From GCA-003244245 sp046262495 (GTDB lineage: Bacteria > Actinomycetota > Actinomycetes > Mycobacteriales > Pseudonocardiaceae): a stretch of DNA of 12,560 bases. The stretch lies in NCBI GenBank assembly GCA_046262495.1, contig JBHEMR010000140.1, positions 1 through 12,560 of the forward strand, in the 5' to 3' direction. Below are positions 1 to 6,897 of the stretch, in pieces (the stretch's first letter is position 1; each line of letters begins with the position of its first letter). The position numbers were made by a program, and so were the translations under genes. The notes under the pieces were generated by a model. It saw nothing but the letters and a program-made list of their open reading frames with translations. It did not search any database and was not told where the DNA came from.

Positions 1-1
1 G

Positions 2-75
2 TGCCCCCGGTGGGAGTCGAACCCACACTGCGGCCCTTTTAAGGGACCTGCCTCTGCCGGTTGGGCTACGGGGGC
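2..75 (-). tRNA. tRNA with UAA anticodon (tRNA-Leu by code), short variable loop
   Basis: The minus strand folds into a complete 74-nt cloverleaf. The acceptor stem is GCCCCCG/CGGGGGC with discriminator A. The D arm has three pairs (GCC/GGC). The anticodon stem GGUCC/GGGCC has one G-U pair and closes the loop CUUAAAA, giving anticodon UAA. A 5-nt variable region (GCAGU) is followed by a T arm GUGGG-UUCGACU-CCCAC. UAA reads the leucine codon UUA, but leucine tRNAs normally have a long variable arm (class II), and this one does not. CCA does not appear to be encoded, since the base after the discriminator is already C-A-less at the window edge. The tRNA fold is nearly certain. The amino-acid identity is inferred from the anticodon alone. 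Confidence 0.93.
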
Positions 76-83
76 GTGCGCCA

Positions 84-114
84 AGGGTAACCGTGTCACC
101 CGAGGGCGGATCAA
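84..114 (-). promoter_or_regulatory. Possible tRNA promoter
   Basis: Reading the minus strand, TTGATC (114-109) is followed after 19 bases by TACCCT (89-84), a TAnnnT-type -10 box. Initiation would fall just upstream of the tRNA 5' end at position 75. The 19-base spacing is longer than the usual 16-18, so this is only a candidate. Confidence 0.3.
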
Positions 115-321
115 GAACCCGATGTGTCGACGCTGTTCATCGAGCAGCGGGCGCCCTTCTGGGGCGGAGGCCGCGTATGCACCGACGGTCACAACCGTGG
201 ATGAACAGTAAGATGATCGAGGAGCCGCCTGGCTCCGGCCACGAAGGGTGGCAGGTCCTCGGTAACAGTGGCCTGCACGATTGCATGGGCGGTGTCGAAG
301 TACCGGGGGGTGAGATGGTTA

Positions 322-341
322 CGCATGCTCAGCGCTGCGCG
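322..341 (+). repeat. Copy 1 of an imperfect 20-bp repeat
   Basis: The sequence CGCATGCTCAGCGCTGCGCG recurs at 7987-8006 with two changes (18 of 20 identical), in both cases in non-genic DNA and in the same orientation. It has an internal GCATGC palindrome. Function unknown. Confidence 0.4.
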
Positions 342-465
342 GCGAAAGCGACGCCGTCGGGTGGCGGCCTTTCTCGCCCGTCGAAAGCCGCGCTCATCGG
401 GTGAAGCCCTCACTGGCCGAAGCACGGCTGTGGTGTGCCAGGCGGCGCACCTGGCCATCGAACGA

Positions 466-1164
466 TCAAGAAGGAGCTGCGATCCCGGCTAGTTCGGTCG
501 CCCGGCGCAGCACGTCGACCAGCATGGCCGGAGTGAGCCGACCGGTGAAGGTGTTCTGCTGGCTGACGTGGTAGCAGCCGAGCAGGTGCAGCCCGTCCAG
601 GTCGACCTCGGTGCCGTGTCCGAAACGGGGTCGCGGGGTAGGGACCGGCCACCCCACGGCACTCAGCGCCGGCAAGAGTGCCTGCCAGCCGAAAGCGCCG
701 AGCACAACCACCGCGCGCAGCGTCGGGCGCAGCAGCTGCAGCTCTCTGATCAGCCAGGGACGGCAGGTATCACGCTCGGTGGGGGTGGGCTTGTTGGCCG
801 GGGGTGCGCACCGTACCGGCGCGGTGATCCTGGTGCGGTGCAGCGTCAGGCCGTCACCTCGGTGGGTGGCGGTTGGTTGGTTAGCCAGGCCGACCGCGTG
901 CAGCGCGGCGTAGAGCACATCGCCGGAACGGTCACCGGTGAAGATCCGGCCGGTCCGGTTGCCGCCGTGCGCGGCCGGCGCGAGCCCGACGATGGCCAGC
1001 GCGGCGTCGGTCGGTCCGAACCCCGGCACCGGACGTCCCCAGTAGGTCTCATCGCGGTATGCGGCGCGCTTGTCGATGGCGACTTGTTCCCGCCAGGCCA
1101 CCAGGCGCGGGCAGGCCCGGCACCGGGTGATCTCATCGTCCAGCATGTCCAGCTCGGTGTACAT
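466..1164 (-). CDS. udgB: Family 5 uracil-DNA glycosylase (UdgB-type, 4Fe-4S)
   Basis: The 232-aa product should remove uracil, and probably hypoxanthine and other deaminated bases, from DNA as the first step of base excision repair in the cytoplasm. The family 5 active-site motif is clear: GLAPAAHGGNRTGRIFTGD at residues 60-78. It has Ala in place of the acidic residue used by family 4 enzymes. The second motif HVSQQNTFTG starts at H199. C15, C18, C119 and C134 are the likely ligands of the 4Fe-4S cluster (CxxC plus two central cysteines). The ATG shares one base with the TGA of ppx (TGATG), so translation is probably coupled to the eno-ppx operon, of which this would be the last gene. Family 4 is the alternative, but the A-A-H-G-G-N motif argues against it. 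Confidence 0.93.
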   Translation of the reverse strand: MYTELDMLDDEITRCRACPRLVAWREQVAIDKRAAYRDETYWGRPVPGFGPTDAALAIVGLAPAAHGGNRTGRIFTGDRSGDVLYAALHAVGLANQPTATHRGDGLTLHRTRITAPVRCAPPANKPTPTERDTCRPWLIRELQLLRPTLRAVVVLGAFGWQALLPALSAVGWPVPTPRPRFGHGTEVDLDGLHLLGCYHVSQQNTFTGRLTPAMLVDVLRRATELAGIAAPS

Positions 1165-2099
1165 CAGGCGAGGCCGAGCGCGATGCCGTCGAGGATGTCG
1201 TGCTCGCTGACTACGAGCTCGCTGATGCCGGCTTGGGTATGCAGCTCCTCGGCAAGCACCCGCACGATGAGCGCACCACCGGCGATGACGTCCACCCGGC
1301 CCGGGTGGATCACCGGATTGCCGGCTCTCTGCTGACGCGTCGATGCCAGCAGATCATCGGCGGTATCACACACCTGCTCCAGCGACAACCGCGACAGGTG
1401 GATGCGCTCGGGATCATATGCCGGCAGCTGCTGAGCGATGGCGGACAGCGTGGTGACGGTGCCTGCCACCCCGACCCAGGTGCGAGCCTTGTCCACCGGC
1501 ACCTCGGCGAACGCCTCCTGCAGCGTTCGCACCGCGAACTGCTCAGCGGCGCTGACCTCCTCAGGTGTCGGGGGGTCGCCGCAGAGGTGCCGCTCGGTGA
1601 TCCGGACACATCCCACGTCCACCGACCGCGCCGCCGTGATATCCGCCTGCACACCATCCCAATGGCCCAGCACCACCTCGGTTGACCCACCACCGACATC
1701 GACGATCAGGAACGGGCCGTCAGCGGGATCTAGACCACCGACCGCACCGGTGAAAGATAACCGCGCCTCCTCGTCTCCGGTGATCACCTCAGCTTCGGTA
1801 CCGAGGGTTCGACGGACCATCGCGAAGAACTCCTCCCGATTAGCGGCGTCGCGGGTGGCCGAGGTAGCCACCATCCGAACCCGCTGCGTCCCGCCGCGCC
1901 GCGCGACGGTGGCGTAGTCAGCCAGGGCCACCCGAGTGCGGTTCAGGGCATCGGGAGCCAACAGACCAGTGGCGTCGACGTCCTGGCCGAGCCGCACGAT
2001 CCGCATCTCCCGATGCACATCACTCACCGTGCCAGCGCTCACATCCGCGACCAGCAGCCGGATCGAATTCGTCCCACAGTCAATCGCCGCCACCCGCAC
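1164..2099 (-). CDS. ppx: Ppx/GppA-family exopolyphosphatase
   Basis: The 311-aa enzyme is expected to hydrolyse inorganic polyphosphate and/or the 5' phosphate of pppGpp in the cytoplasm. It is a short, single-module member of the ASKHA phosphotransferase superfamily. Visible motifs are the phosphate-1 loop IDCGTNSIRLL (6-16), TSATRDA (79-85), the catalytic glutamate region GDEEARLSF (108-116), the phosphate-2 loop VDVGGGSTEV (133-142) and the adenosine-type motif AGTVTTL (212-218). The open frame continues upstream, but that part overlaps the DUF501 gene and lacks the family pattern. I therefore start at the GTG at 2099, preceded by a GGAGGAAGG stretch and sharing one base with the DUF501 stop (TAGTG). 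A second in-frame GTG lies two codons later. Codon 114 is the rare leucine codon TTA. Substrate preference (polyP versus pppGpp) cannot be read from the sequence. Confidence 0.93.
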   Translation of the reverse strand: MRVAAIDCGTNSIRLLVADVSAGTVSDVHREMRIVRLGQDVDATGLLAPDALNRTRVALADYATVARRGGTQRVRMVATSATRDAANREEFFAMVRRTLGTEAEVITGDEEARLSFTGAVGGLDPADGPFLIVDVGGGSTEVVLGHWDGVQADITAARSVDVGCVRITERHLCGDPPTPEEVSAAEQFAVRTLQEAFAEVPVDKARTWVGVAGTVTTLSAIAQQLPAYDPERIHLSRLSLEQVCDTADDLLASTRQQRAGNPVIHPGRVDVIAGGALIVRVLAEELHTQAGISELVVSEHDILDGIALGLA

Positions 2100-2617
2100 T
2101 ATTCCCGCCTTCCTCCCCGCCCCGCTGCATGCGGAAATGCGCACGGGTTGGGTAGCCACCAGGTGCCAATTTCGCCTAACGTTTCGTCGCCGAAGGGGTT
2201 GACTCCAGGGCCGCGGGCTAGGGCGTGCGCGACGTGGACGTGTAGGCATTTCACCCGGTCCGGCATACCGCCGGCGCTGACCTGGGTGCCCAGCGGTTGC
2301 ACCGCGTCGCGCTCGGCCAGGTAGGACTCGTGCGCGACCAGGTAGGCCTGCGCCAGCTCGGGATCGGTCGCGAGCCGTTCGGTCATCTCTTGCATCACGC
2401 CGGCAGCCTCGATTCGCGCCACCAGGCCGACGAGGCGGCGGCAGGTCAGGTAGTAGAGGGTAGGAAAGGGGGTGCCGTCCTCCAGCCGCGGCTGGGTCTG
2501 CACCACGCTGGGCAGCCCGCACGGGCAGCGGTGTGCGACCGACCGCAGCGCCCGCGGCGGGCGGCCCAGCTGCGCGGCGACAGCCTCCCAGTCGGCGTGG
2601 TCCACCGGCTCACCCAC
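2099..2617 (-). CDS. DUF501 domain protein
   Basis: This is the conserved actinobacterial DUF501 protein (about 172 aa) found next to eno, ftsB and ppx; no biochemical function is established. Conserved stretches are CPCGLPSVVQT (31-41), PRLEDGTPFPTLYYLTCRR (43-61) and, near the end, GGMPDRVKCLHVHVAHALA (116-134) followed by GVNPFGDE. The cysteine pair at 31/33, C59, C124 and the histidine cluster H126/H128/H131 could suggest a metal site; this is my inference. The start is uncertain. GTG at 2617 overlaps the upstream stop by 8 bases, with GGAAG ten bases before it. GTG at 2605 would avoid the overlap but has a weaker ribosome site. The stop TAG overlaps the ppx GTG by one base. Confidence 0.9.
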   Translation of the reverse strand: MGEPVDHADWEAVAAQLGRPPRALRSVAHRCPCGLPSVVQTQPRLEDGTPFPTLYYLTCRRLVGLVARIEAAGVMQEMTERLATDPELAQAYLVAHESYLAERDAVQPLGTQVSAGGMPDRVKCLHVHVAHALARGPGVNPFGDETLGEIGTWWLPNPCAFPHAAGRGGRRE

Positions 2618-3068
2618 TATTGATCGTCTTCCAGAGCTGGCCGTACCACGGCTGTGCGGACGGCTGGACAGGGCCGGCACCGCCACCGCCGTCAGTCGCG
2701 ATCGTGCCGGGCGGAAGCTGCACCAGGTACGGCGCTTCTCCAGGCAGCAGGTAGCGCAACCGCTCGCGGGCCTGGGTCTCGATGTGCTGCGGATCGGCCA
2801 GCAGGGCCCGGCGACGCTCCAGCTCCGCGATCTTGTCGGCCAGGATCTGTTGTTGCTCGTAGACTGCTGCCAACTCGGCACGCTGGCCCACAAAGTTGCG
2901 CAGCGGCACTGCCACACTCAGCATCAGCACACAGACCAATGCCGCGAGCAGTGCTGCACGGCGTCCAGTGGTGATGCCCACCGCATAGCCGATCCGCCGT
3001 GCCAGCGGACGGGGCGCCGCTGTGCTTTGGGGCATACCGCTGCGCCTGGTCGGCCCGGCACCGCCCAT
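2610..3068 (-). CDS. ftsB: FtsB/DivIC-like septum formation protein
   Basis: This 152-aa bitopic membrane protein is a probable FtsB-type divisome component that would link FtsL and FtsQ homologues during septation. A basic cytoplasmic N-terminus (about 1-36) leads into one transmembrane helix (37-56, AALLAALVCVLMLSVAVPL core). An extracellular coiled coil follows (about 60-91, with Q/E/L/A heptad-like spacing). Then comes the typical DivIC ending ETQARERLRYLLPGEAPYLV (97-116) and a Gly/Pro-rich tail. It lies 6 bases after the eno stop, with GGAAGG ten bases before the ATG. A second ATG at residue 12 is possible. The position between eno and DUF501 is the usual one for the mycobacterial FtsB-type gene. 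The assignment rests on topology, the C-terminal motif and neighbourhood rather than strict identity. Confidence 0.88.
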   Translation of the reverse strand: MGGAGPTRRSGMPQSTAAPRPLARRIGYAVGITTGRRAALLAALVCVLMLSVAVPLRNFVGQRAELAAVYEQQQILADKIAELERRRALLADPQHIETQARERLRYLLPGEAPYLVQLPPGTIATDGGGGAGPVQPSAQPWYGQLWKTINSG

Positions 3069-3074
3069 CAGGCC

Positions 3075-4361
3075 CTAGCCTTCCCCAGCGTTCCGGGCGA
3101 ACGCCAGCTCCCCGGCGTAGCGAGCGGCGTCGCCCAGGGTCTCCTCGATGCGCAGCAGCTGGTTGTACTTCGCCACCCGCTCCGACCGCGCCGGGGCGCC
3201 GGACTTGATCTGCCCACAGCCGATCGCCACCGCGAGGTCAGCGATCGTGGTGTCCTCGGTCTCGCCGGAACGGTGACTGAGCATGCAGCGGTAGCCGTGG
3301 GACTGCGCGAGCGCCACCGCATCCAGCGTCTCCGACAGCGTGCCGATCTGATTCACCTTCACCAGCAGCGCATTGGCTACCCGGCGGGCAATCCCCTCCT
3401 CCAGCCGCTCCGGGTTGGTCACGAAGAGATCATCACCGACGATCTGCACCCGATCACCGAGCTCTGCGGTAAGCCGCGCCCAACCATCCCAGTCATCTTC
3501 GGCCAGCGGATCTTCGATCGACACCAATGGATAAGCGTCGAGCAACCCGGTGTAGTAATCAATCATCTGCTCGGCGTTGCGGGCGGTGCGCTCGAAGCGA
3601 TAGACGTCGTCGACGAAGAACTCGGTCGCGGCCACGTCCATCGCGAGGGCGATGTCTCGACCGAGGGTGTAACCAGCCTTGTCCACCGCGCTGGCGATCA
3701 GATCCAGCGCGTCGGTGTTAGCCGGCAGATCGGGCGCGAAACCGCCCTCGTCTCCAAGCCCAGTGGACAACCCGTTGGCCTTGAGCACCGACTTCAGAGC
3801 GTGGTAGACCTCGGCGCCCCAGCGCAGCGCCTCGCGGAACGACTCCGCACCGATCGGAGCGATCATGAACTCCTGGACGTCGACTCCGGTGTCGGCATGC
3901 GCGCCGCCATTGAGGATATTGAGCATTGGGACCGGCAGCACGTGTGCGTTCACACCACCGACATAGCGGAACAGCTCCAGGCCGCTGGACTCCGCGGCCG
4001 CCTTGGCGACCGCCAGCGAGACCCCGAGGATCGCGTTGACGCCCAGCCGGGACTTGTCGGGTGTGCCGTCGAGGTCCACCAGCTTTTGATCCACGACTCG
4101 CTGCTCGATGGCCTCGACGCCAACGAGCTCGGGCCCGATCTCGTCCAGCACCGCCGCGACCGCGCACTCAACTCCTTTGCCGAGATAGCGCTGGGCATCT
4201 CCGTCGCGCAGCTCGACCGCCTCGTGACGCCCAGTGGACGCCCCAGAGGGCACCGCGGCATGGGCCAGCGTGCCGTCATCGAGTGCGATCTCGACCTCGA
4301 CAGTGGGGTTCCCGCGCGAATCCAAGATCTCGCGGGCTCCGACCTCCTCAATGACGGCCAC
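3075..4361 (-). CDS. eno: Enolase (phosphopyruvate hydratase)
   Basis: The 428-aa glycolytic enzyme interconverts 2-phosphoglycerate and phosphoenolpyruvate in the cytoplasm. All expected landmarks are present: the SGASTG loop (39-44), H155, E164, the proton-relay E205 in GDEGGF, Mg2+ ligands D242, E283 (SIEDPL) and D310 (GDDLFVTN), the catalytic base K335 in LLVKVNQIGTLSET, the SHRSGETED segment (362-370) and K386. The length is normal for bacteria (about 426-432). The start is GTG at 4361, seven bases after GAGGAG. The open frame continues to 4526, but that region is the intergenic space shared with the divergent TPR gene. This is the first gene of the eno-ftsB-DUF501-ppx-udg operon. Confidence 0.98.
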   Translation of the reverse strand: MAVIEEVGAREILDSRGNPTVEVEIALDDGTLAHAAVPSGASTGRHEAVELRDGDAQRYLGKGVECAVAAVLDEIGPELVGVEAIEQRVVDQKLVDLDGTPDKSRLGVNAILGVSLAVAKAAAESSGLELFRYVGGVNAHVLPVPMLNILNGGAHADTGVDVQEFMIAPIGAESFREALRWGAEVYHALKSVLKANGLSTGLGDEGGFAPDLPANTDALDLIASAVDKAGYTLGRDIALAMDVAATEFFVDDVYRFERTARNAEQMIDYYTGLLDAYPLVSIEDPLAEDDWDGWARLTAELGDRVQIVGDDLFVTNPERLEEGIARRVANALLVKVNQIGTLSETLDAVALAQSHGYRCMLSHRSGETEDTTIADLAVAIGCGQIKSGAPARSERVAKYNQLLRIEETLGDAARYAGELAFARNAGEG

Positions 4362-4524
4362 AGATACGCTCCTCGTCAGATGGGCACGTAAACAGCCTAA
4401 CCACGGTCGGGCGCACTCGGTCGGAGGCGCGCGCCCGATGATCGCCAGCCGCCTACTAAGCGACCCGGCGATCGAGTACGAGGGCTCGTGCAACAGCACG
4501 TGTCCGCGTACCGTTGGAGCGACC
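4362..4524. promoter_or_regulatory. Divergent intergenic region of eno and TPR gene
   Basis: This 163-base space must hold the promoters for eno (minus) and the TPR gene (plus). On the minus strand, TAGGCT (4399-4394) is a TAnnnT-type -10 candidate that would give a leader of about 25 bases before the eno GTG. No clear -35 box goes with it. I see no convincing plus-strand promoter and no riboswitch-like fold. Confidence 0.35.
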
Positions 4525-4908
4525 ATGACAGCCGCCGACCGCCCCCCGGACGTCGTCGAGCAGTTCCGGCTCGCTGAGGCGTTGGTCTCCGAACGGCGCC
4601 CGCTGGAAGCCCTTCGAGAATTGGCCCCGGTACTGGATGCTGAGCCCGACGCGCCGAGCGTCCAATTGCTAGCTGGTCGAGCCTACCTGCAGTCCGCTCA
4701 GCTCAACCGCGCTGAGCAGGCATTCCTTCGGGTGCTCGAGCAAAATCCTTCCGACCACTACGCGCGCTTCGCGCTGGGCCGCACATTGCAGCGGCAGAGC
4801 CGCCTAGACGAGGCCCGCGCGCAGCTCGCAATGGCTGCGGTGATGAATCCAACGCCGGAATATCAGGAAGCGCTCAACGAAGTGCGAATGCGGATAGGAC
4901 GCCGATAG
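4525..4908 (+). CDS. Small tetratricopeptide-repeat protein
   Basis: This soluble 127-aa protein is built almost wholly of TPR-like helix pairs, roughly residues 10-42, 43-76 and 77-110. The middle unit is the clearest (LLAGRAYLQSAQLNRAEQAF, then VLEQNPSD), and the third (ALGRTLQRQSRLDEARAQLA, then NP) also fits the TPR consensus. There is no signal peptide, membrane span or enzymatic domain, so a protein-protein interaction role is likely; the partner is unknown. The ATG follows GGAG by five bases. The gene is divergent from eno and ends three bases from the transglycosylase stop in tail-to-tail arrangement, so it is probably transcribed alone. The upstream extension of the frame runs antisense to eno and is rejected. 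Confidence 0.85.
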   Translation: MTAADRPPDVVEQFRLAEALVSERRPLEALRELAPVLDAEPDAPSVQLLAGRAYLQSAQLNRAEQAFLRVLEQNPSDHYARFALGRTLQRQSRLDEARAQLAMAAVMNPTPEYQEALNEVRMRIGRR

Positions 4909-4911
4909 CGC

Positions 4912-5856
4912 TTAAGTAACGCCCTTGGCGCTGCGGGCATAGGTCTGGGCGAAGCCGTAGACCTCTTGAGCGTAGTCGAGGGAATCGTTGTAAGACAAGA
5001 TCGCCCGTAACCAGCCGTCACCGGAACCCAAGTTACGGTTGTCTGCGCACAGGTAATTCGCCGCAGCCAATGACGCATCATCGATGTTTTGTGGGTCGGT
5101 GATCCCGTCGTGATTCCCGTCGGCTCGCCATTTGGCCCACGTAGACGGAATGAACTGGAAGGGCCCCACAGCGTGGTCCCATATCTTGTCACCGTCGAGG
5201 ATTCCATTGTCGGTGTCTGCGATGGACTTGACGCCGGGCGCGCCGTTCAACGGTATCCCGATGATCGGCGACGACGGCCGGCCATCAGCTTCCAGAGTGC
5301 GGCCCTCGAAACCACCGTGCTTGGACTCCACGGCCGAGATCCCGGCCAGGGTCACCCAGGTGATGTGGCAATTCGGTTGGTTAGCAGCCAACACGGCATG
5401 GGCGTTCGCGTAGGCCTCCAGCGCACGCTGCGGGATACTTGTGACCCGGGACATCCGGGTGGCCCAATCGGCGAACGCGAGCTGCGGGGCGACCGGAGTC
5501 TTCGCAGGCGGGGGAAGCTGGATCGGGATGGTGACGGTCTGGTGCGCCGGCTGCCCTGCGGGTTGCGATGCGGTAACCGGCTGGGCGACCGGCTCTGCGA
5601 TGGGTTCCGAGACGTCGGGCAATGCCGCGGGCGCGGCCATCACCGCCGGCGCCGGGGCAGCGAGGCCGCGGTCAGGCAGCGGTGCGGCCACCGAAGCCAG
5701 AGCTGTGAGCACTAGACCAGCACAGGCCAGCGCACCGCCGGACAACAACCCGCGCACCAGGTACTGCGACGCTCGGGGCAGCCCTCGGCGAAGTTGATTG
5801 TAGCCCAATTGTCTCATTCGCCCGGTTCGTGCGCCGGCACGCTCGTCGCCGCTCAT
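4912..5856 (-). CDS. lpqU: Secreted lytic transglycosylase, LpqU/MltB-like
   Basis: The product of about 314 aa should cleave peptidoglycan glycan strands outside the membrane. After a basic N-terminus comes one hydrophobic segment (about residues 34-58), which could be a Sec signal or an anchor, then a Pro/Ala-rich linker (about 58-123) and a catalytic domain. AGISAVESKHG carries the likely catalytic Glu (E177 from this ATG). VGPFQFIPSTW and DPQNIDDASLAAANYLC are typical of the SLT_2 family. C163 and C270 may form a disulfide. LACAG inside the hydrophobic segment is a poor lipobox, so unlike mycobacterial LpqU this one may not be lipidated. Starts at TTG 5868 and ATG 5817 are also possible, and no strong ribosome site decides. 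The gene follows mazG after about 60 bases. It contains one TTA codon (5010-5008). Confidence 0.87.
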   Translation of the reverse strand: MSGDERAGARTGRMRQLGYNQLRRGLPRASQYLVRGLLSGGALACAGLVLTALASVAAPLPDRGLAAPAPAVMAAPAALPDVSEPIAEPVAQPVTASQPAGQPAHQTVTIPIQLPPPAKTPVAPQLAFADWATRMSRVTSIPQRALEAYANAHAVLAANQPNCHITWVTLAGISAVESKHGGFEGRTLEADGRPSSPIIGIPLNGAPGVKSIADTDNGILDGDKIWDHAVGPFQFIPSTWAKWRADGNHDGITDPQNIDDASLAAANYLCADNRNLGSGDGWLRAILSYNDSLDYAQEVYGFAQTYARSAKGVT

Positions 5857-5919
5857 ACGACAGATCAACGACGGTCACGCAGCGGAGATACGCCTGGTGC
5901 GGGCAGTTAACAGCCGACA

Positions 5920-6897
5920 CTAGCGCGGCCAGTGCTCCCGCCACTGCTGGGCGGTGAGCCGCTCGGGATCCAACCCGGCGACCCGAGCGGAACCCTCCGC
6001 GGCGCGCACGTCGTCGGCGAAGCGTCGAGCGACGCAGCGTAGTGCGGCCTCAGGGTCCTCACCAGCAAGCTTCGCCGCGGCGGCTCGCGCGAACAATGAC
6101 GTGCCGGTATCACTGCCGGGGCCGGTTAGCTCGGCCCTGGGAAGCAGGTCTACGGGCAGCGCCGCGTTCGTCGCTCGGGAAACCAGCTTCGCTGCCAGCG
6201 CCACCGCAGGTTGGCCCAGCGCAACCCCGTCGACGCTCGACTGGCGGCGCTTCTCGGTGCGCTTGAGTTCGTCCCAGCGGATCTCTTGCTCGCTGGCGGT
6301 GCGTACCTGCTCGCTACCCCCGAAGACGTGCGGATGCCTGGTGACGAGCTTGACCACCAGCCCAGTCGCCACCGCATCTATGTCACATCCGCTGCCAAAG
6401 CCACCACGGGCCTCTTGCGCGACCCGGGCGTGGAAAAGCACCTGGAGCAGCACATCACCGAGCTCCTCGCGCAGCGCCTCGGTGTCGCTGTCCTCCAGTG
6501 CCTCGTAGAGCTCATAGGTTTCCTCGATGAGGTAGGGCATCAGCGAGCGGTGGGTTTGCTCGGCGTCCCACGGGCAGCCACCAGGCGACCGCAACCGGTC
6601 CATCACCGTGACGGCATCCAGCAACGCCGCTCCCGTGGGTTCAGGGGTGGTCAGCACAGTGGCGCCGGTCGCTACCCAGCGGGCCGCCGCACCGGTGCTG
6701 GGATCCAGCGTCAGCAGCAGCCCCGCCACGGCGTCGCCGACGGGATGGGCCCCGCACAGCTGCGCCAGCTCAGCCGGCACGTCGACGTCGGCATGCACGG
6801 CTAACCCGTCCCGCAGCAGGCGAGCCACCGCCGCCGGGAGCACCCCGCCGAGCCGTGCGGACAGCGCTACGACAACCGGCTGAGCATCCGAGGTCAC
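5920..6897 (-). CDS. mazG: MazG nucleoside triphosphate pyrophosphohydrolase
   Basis: This 325-aa enzyme hydrolyses (d)NTPs, including damaged ones, to the monophosphate and PPi, cleaning the nucleotide pool in the cytoplasm. The MazG signature is at residues 98-162: RLRSPGGCPWD leads in, the metal-binding EExxE is E125/E126/E129, and the second acidic motif is E144/E145/D148 in REELGDVLLQ. RHPHVFGG (187-194) and WDELKR (208-213) are also family landmarks. The N-terminal ~90 residues are the extension typical of actinobacterial MazG, and the C-terminus is a degenerate second half. The GTG start lies in a four-base GTGA overlap with the stop of the lipoprotein gene, so the two are translationally coupled. 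The longer open frame upstream of 6897 runs inside that gene and is rejected. Confidence 0.95.
   Translation of the reverse strand: MTSDAQPVVVALSARLGGVLPAAVARLLRDGLAVHADVDVPAELAQLCGAHPVGDAVAGLLLTLDPSTGAAARWVATGATVLTTPEPTGAALLDAVTVMDRLRSPGGCPWDAEQTHRSLMPYLIEETYELYEALEDSDTEALREELGDVLLQVLFHARVAQEARGGFGSGCDIDAVATGLVVKLVTRHPHVFGGSEQVRTASEQEIRWDELKRTEKRRQSSVDGVALGQPAVALAAKLVSRATNAALPVDLLPRAELTGPGSDTGTSLFARAAAAKLAGEDPEAALRCVARRFADDVRAAEGSARVAGLDPERLTAQQWREHWPR

Larger units (their letters stand above)
77..465. other. Gene-poor intergenic stretch between UDG gene and tRNA
   Basis: I find no convincing gene in these roughly 390 bases. They hold a perfect 6-bp hairpin GGAGCC-GCCT-GGCTCC (221-236) without a T tract, and one copy of a 20-bp motif (322-341) that recurs at 7987-8006. 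A plus-strand mini-ORF of 29 codons begins at 315 just after a G-rich sequence. A minus-strand open frame (189-458) is rich in arginine in its first half and matches no family I know. Either frame could be chance or the decayed end of an old gene. Confidence 0.5.

Noticed and set aside
221..236. Hairpin GGAGCC/GGCTCC as an intrinsic terminator for the eno-udg operon
   Set aside because: It is short, has no T tract on the minus-strand 3' side, and lies over 200 bases past the stop.
568..1335. 255-codon plus-strand frame antisense to the glycosylase and ppx
   Set aside because: The minus-strand genes carry full active-site motifs; this frame has low-complexity Arg/Gly/Pro composition.
2100..2522. 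N-terminal extension of the ppx frame
   Set aside because: It overlaps the DUF501 coding sequence, has Arg/Pro-rich composition, and the family begins at the VAAIDCGTNS segment just after GTG 2099.
2472..4391. 639-codon plus-strand open frame antisense to eno, ftsB, DUF501
   Set aside because: It covers three clear minus-strand genes and has no family motifs; it is a high-GC shadow frame.
4362..4526. N-terminal extension of eno
   Set aside because: Enolases begin a few residues before the EEVGAREILDSRGNP segment; the GTG at 4361 has a good ribosome site.
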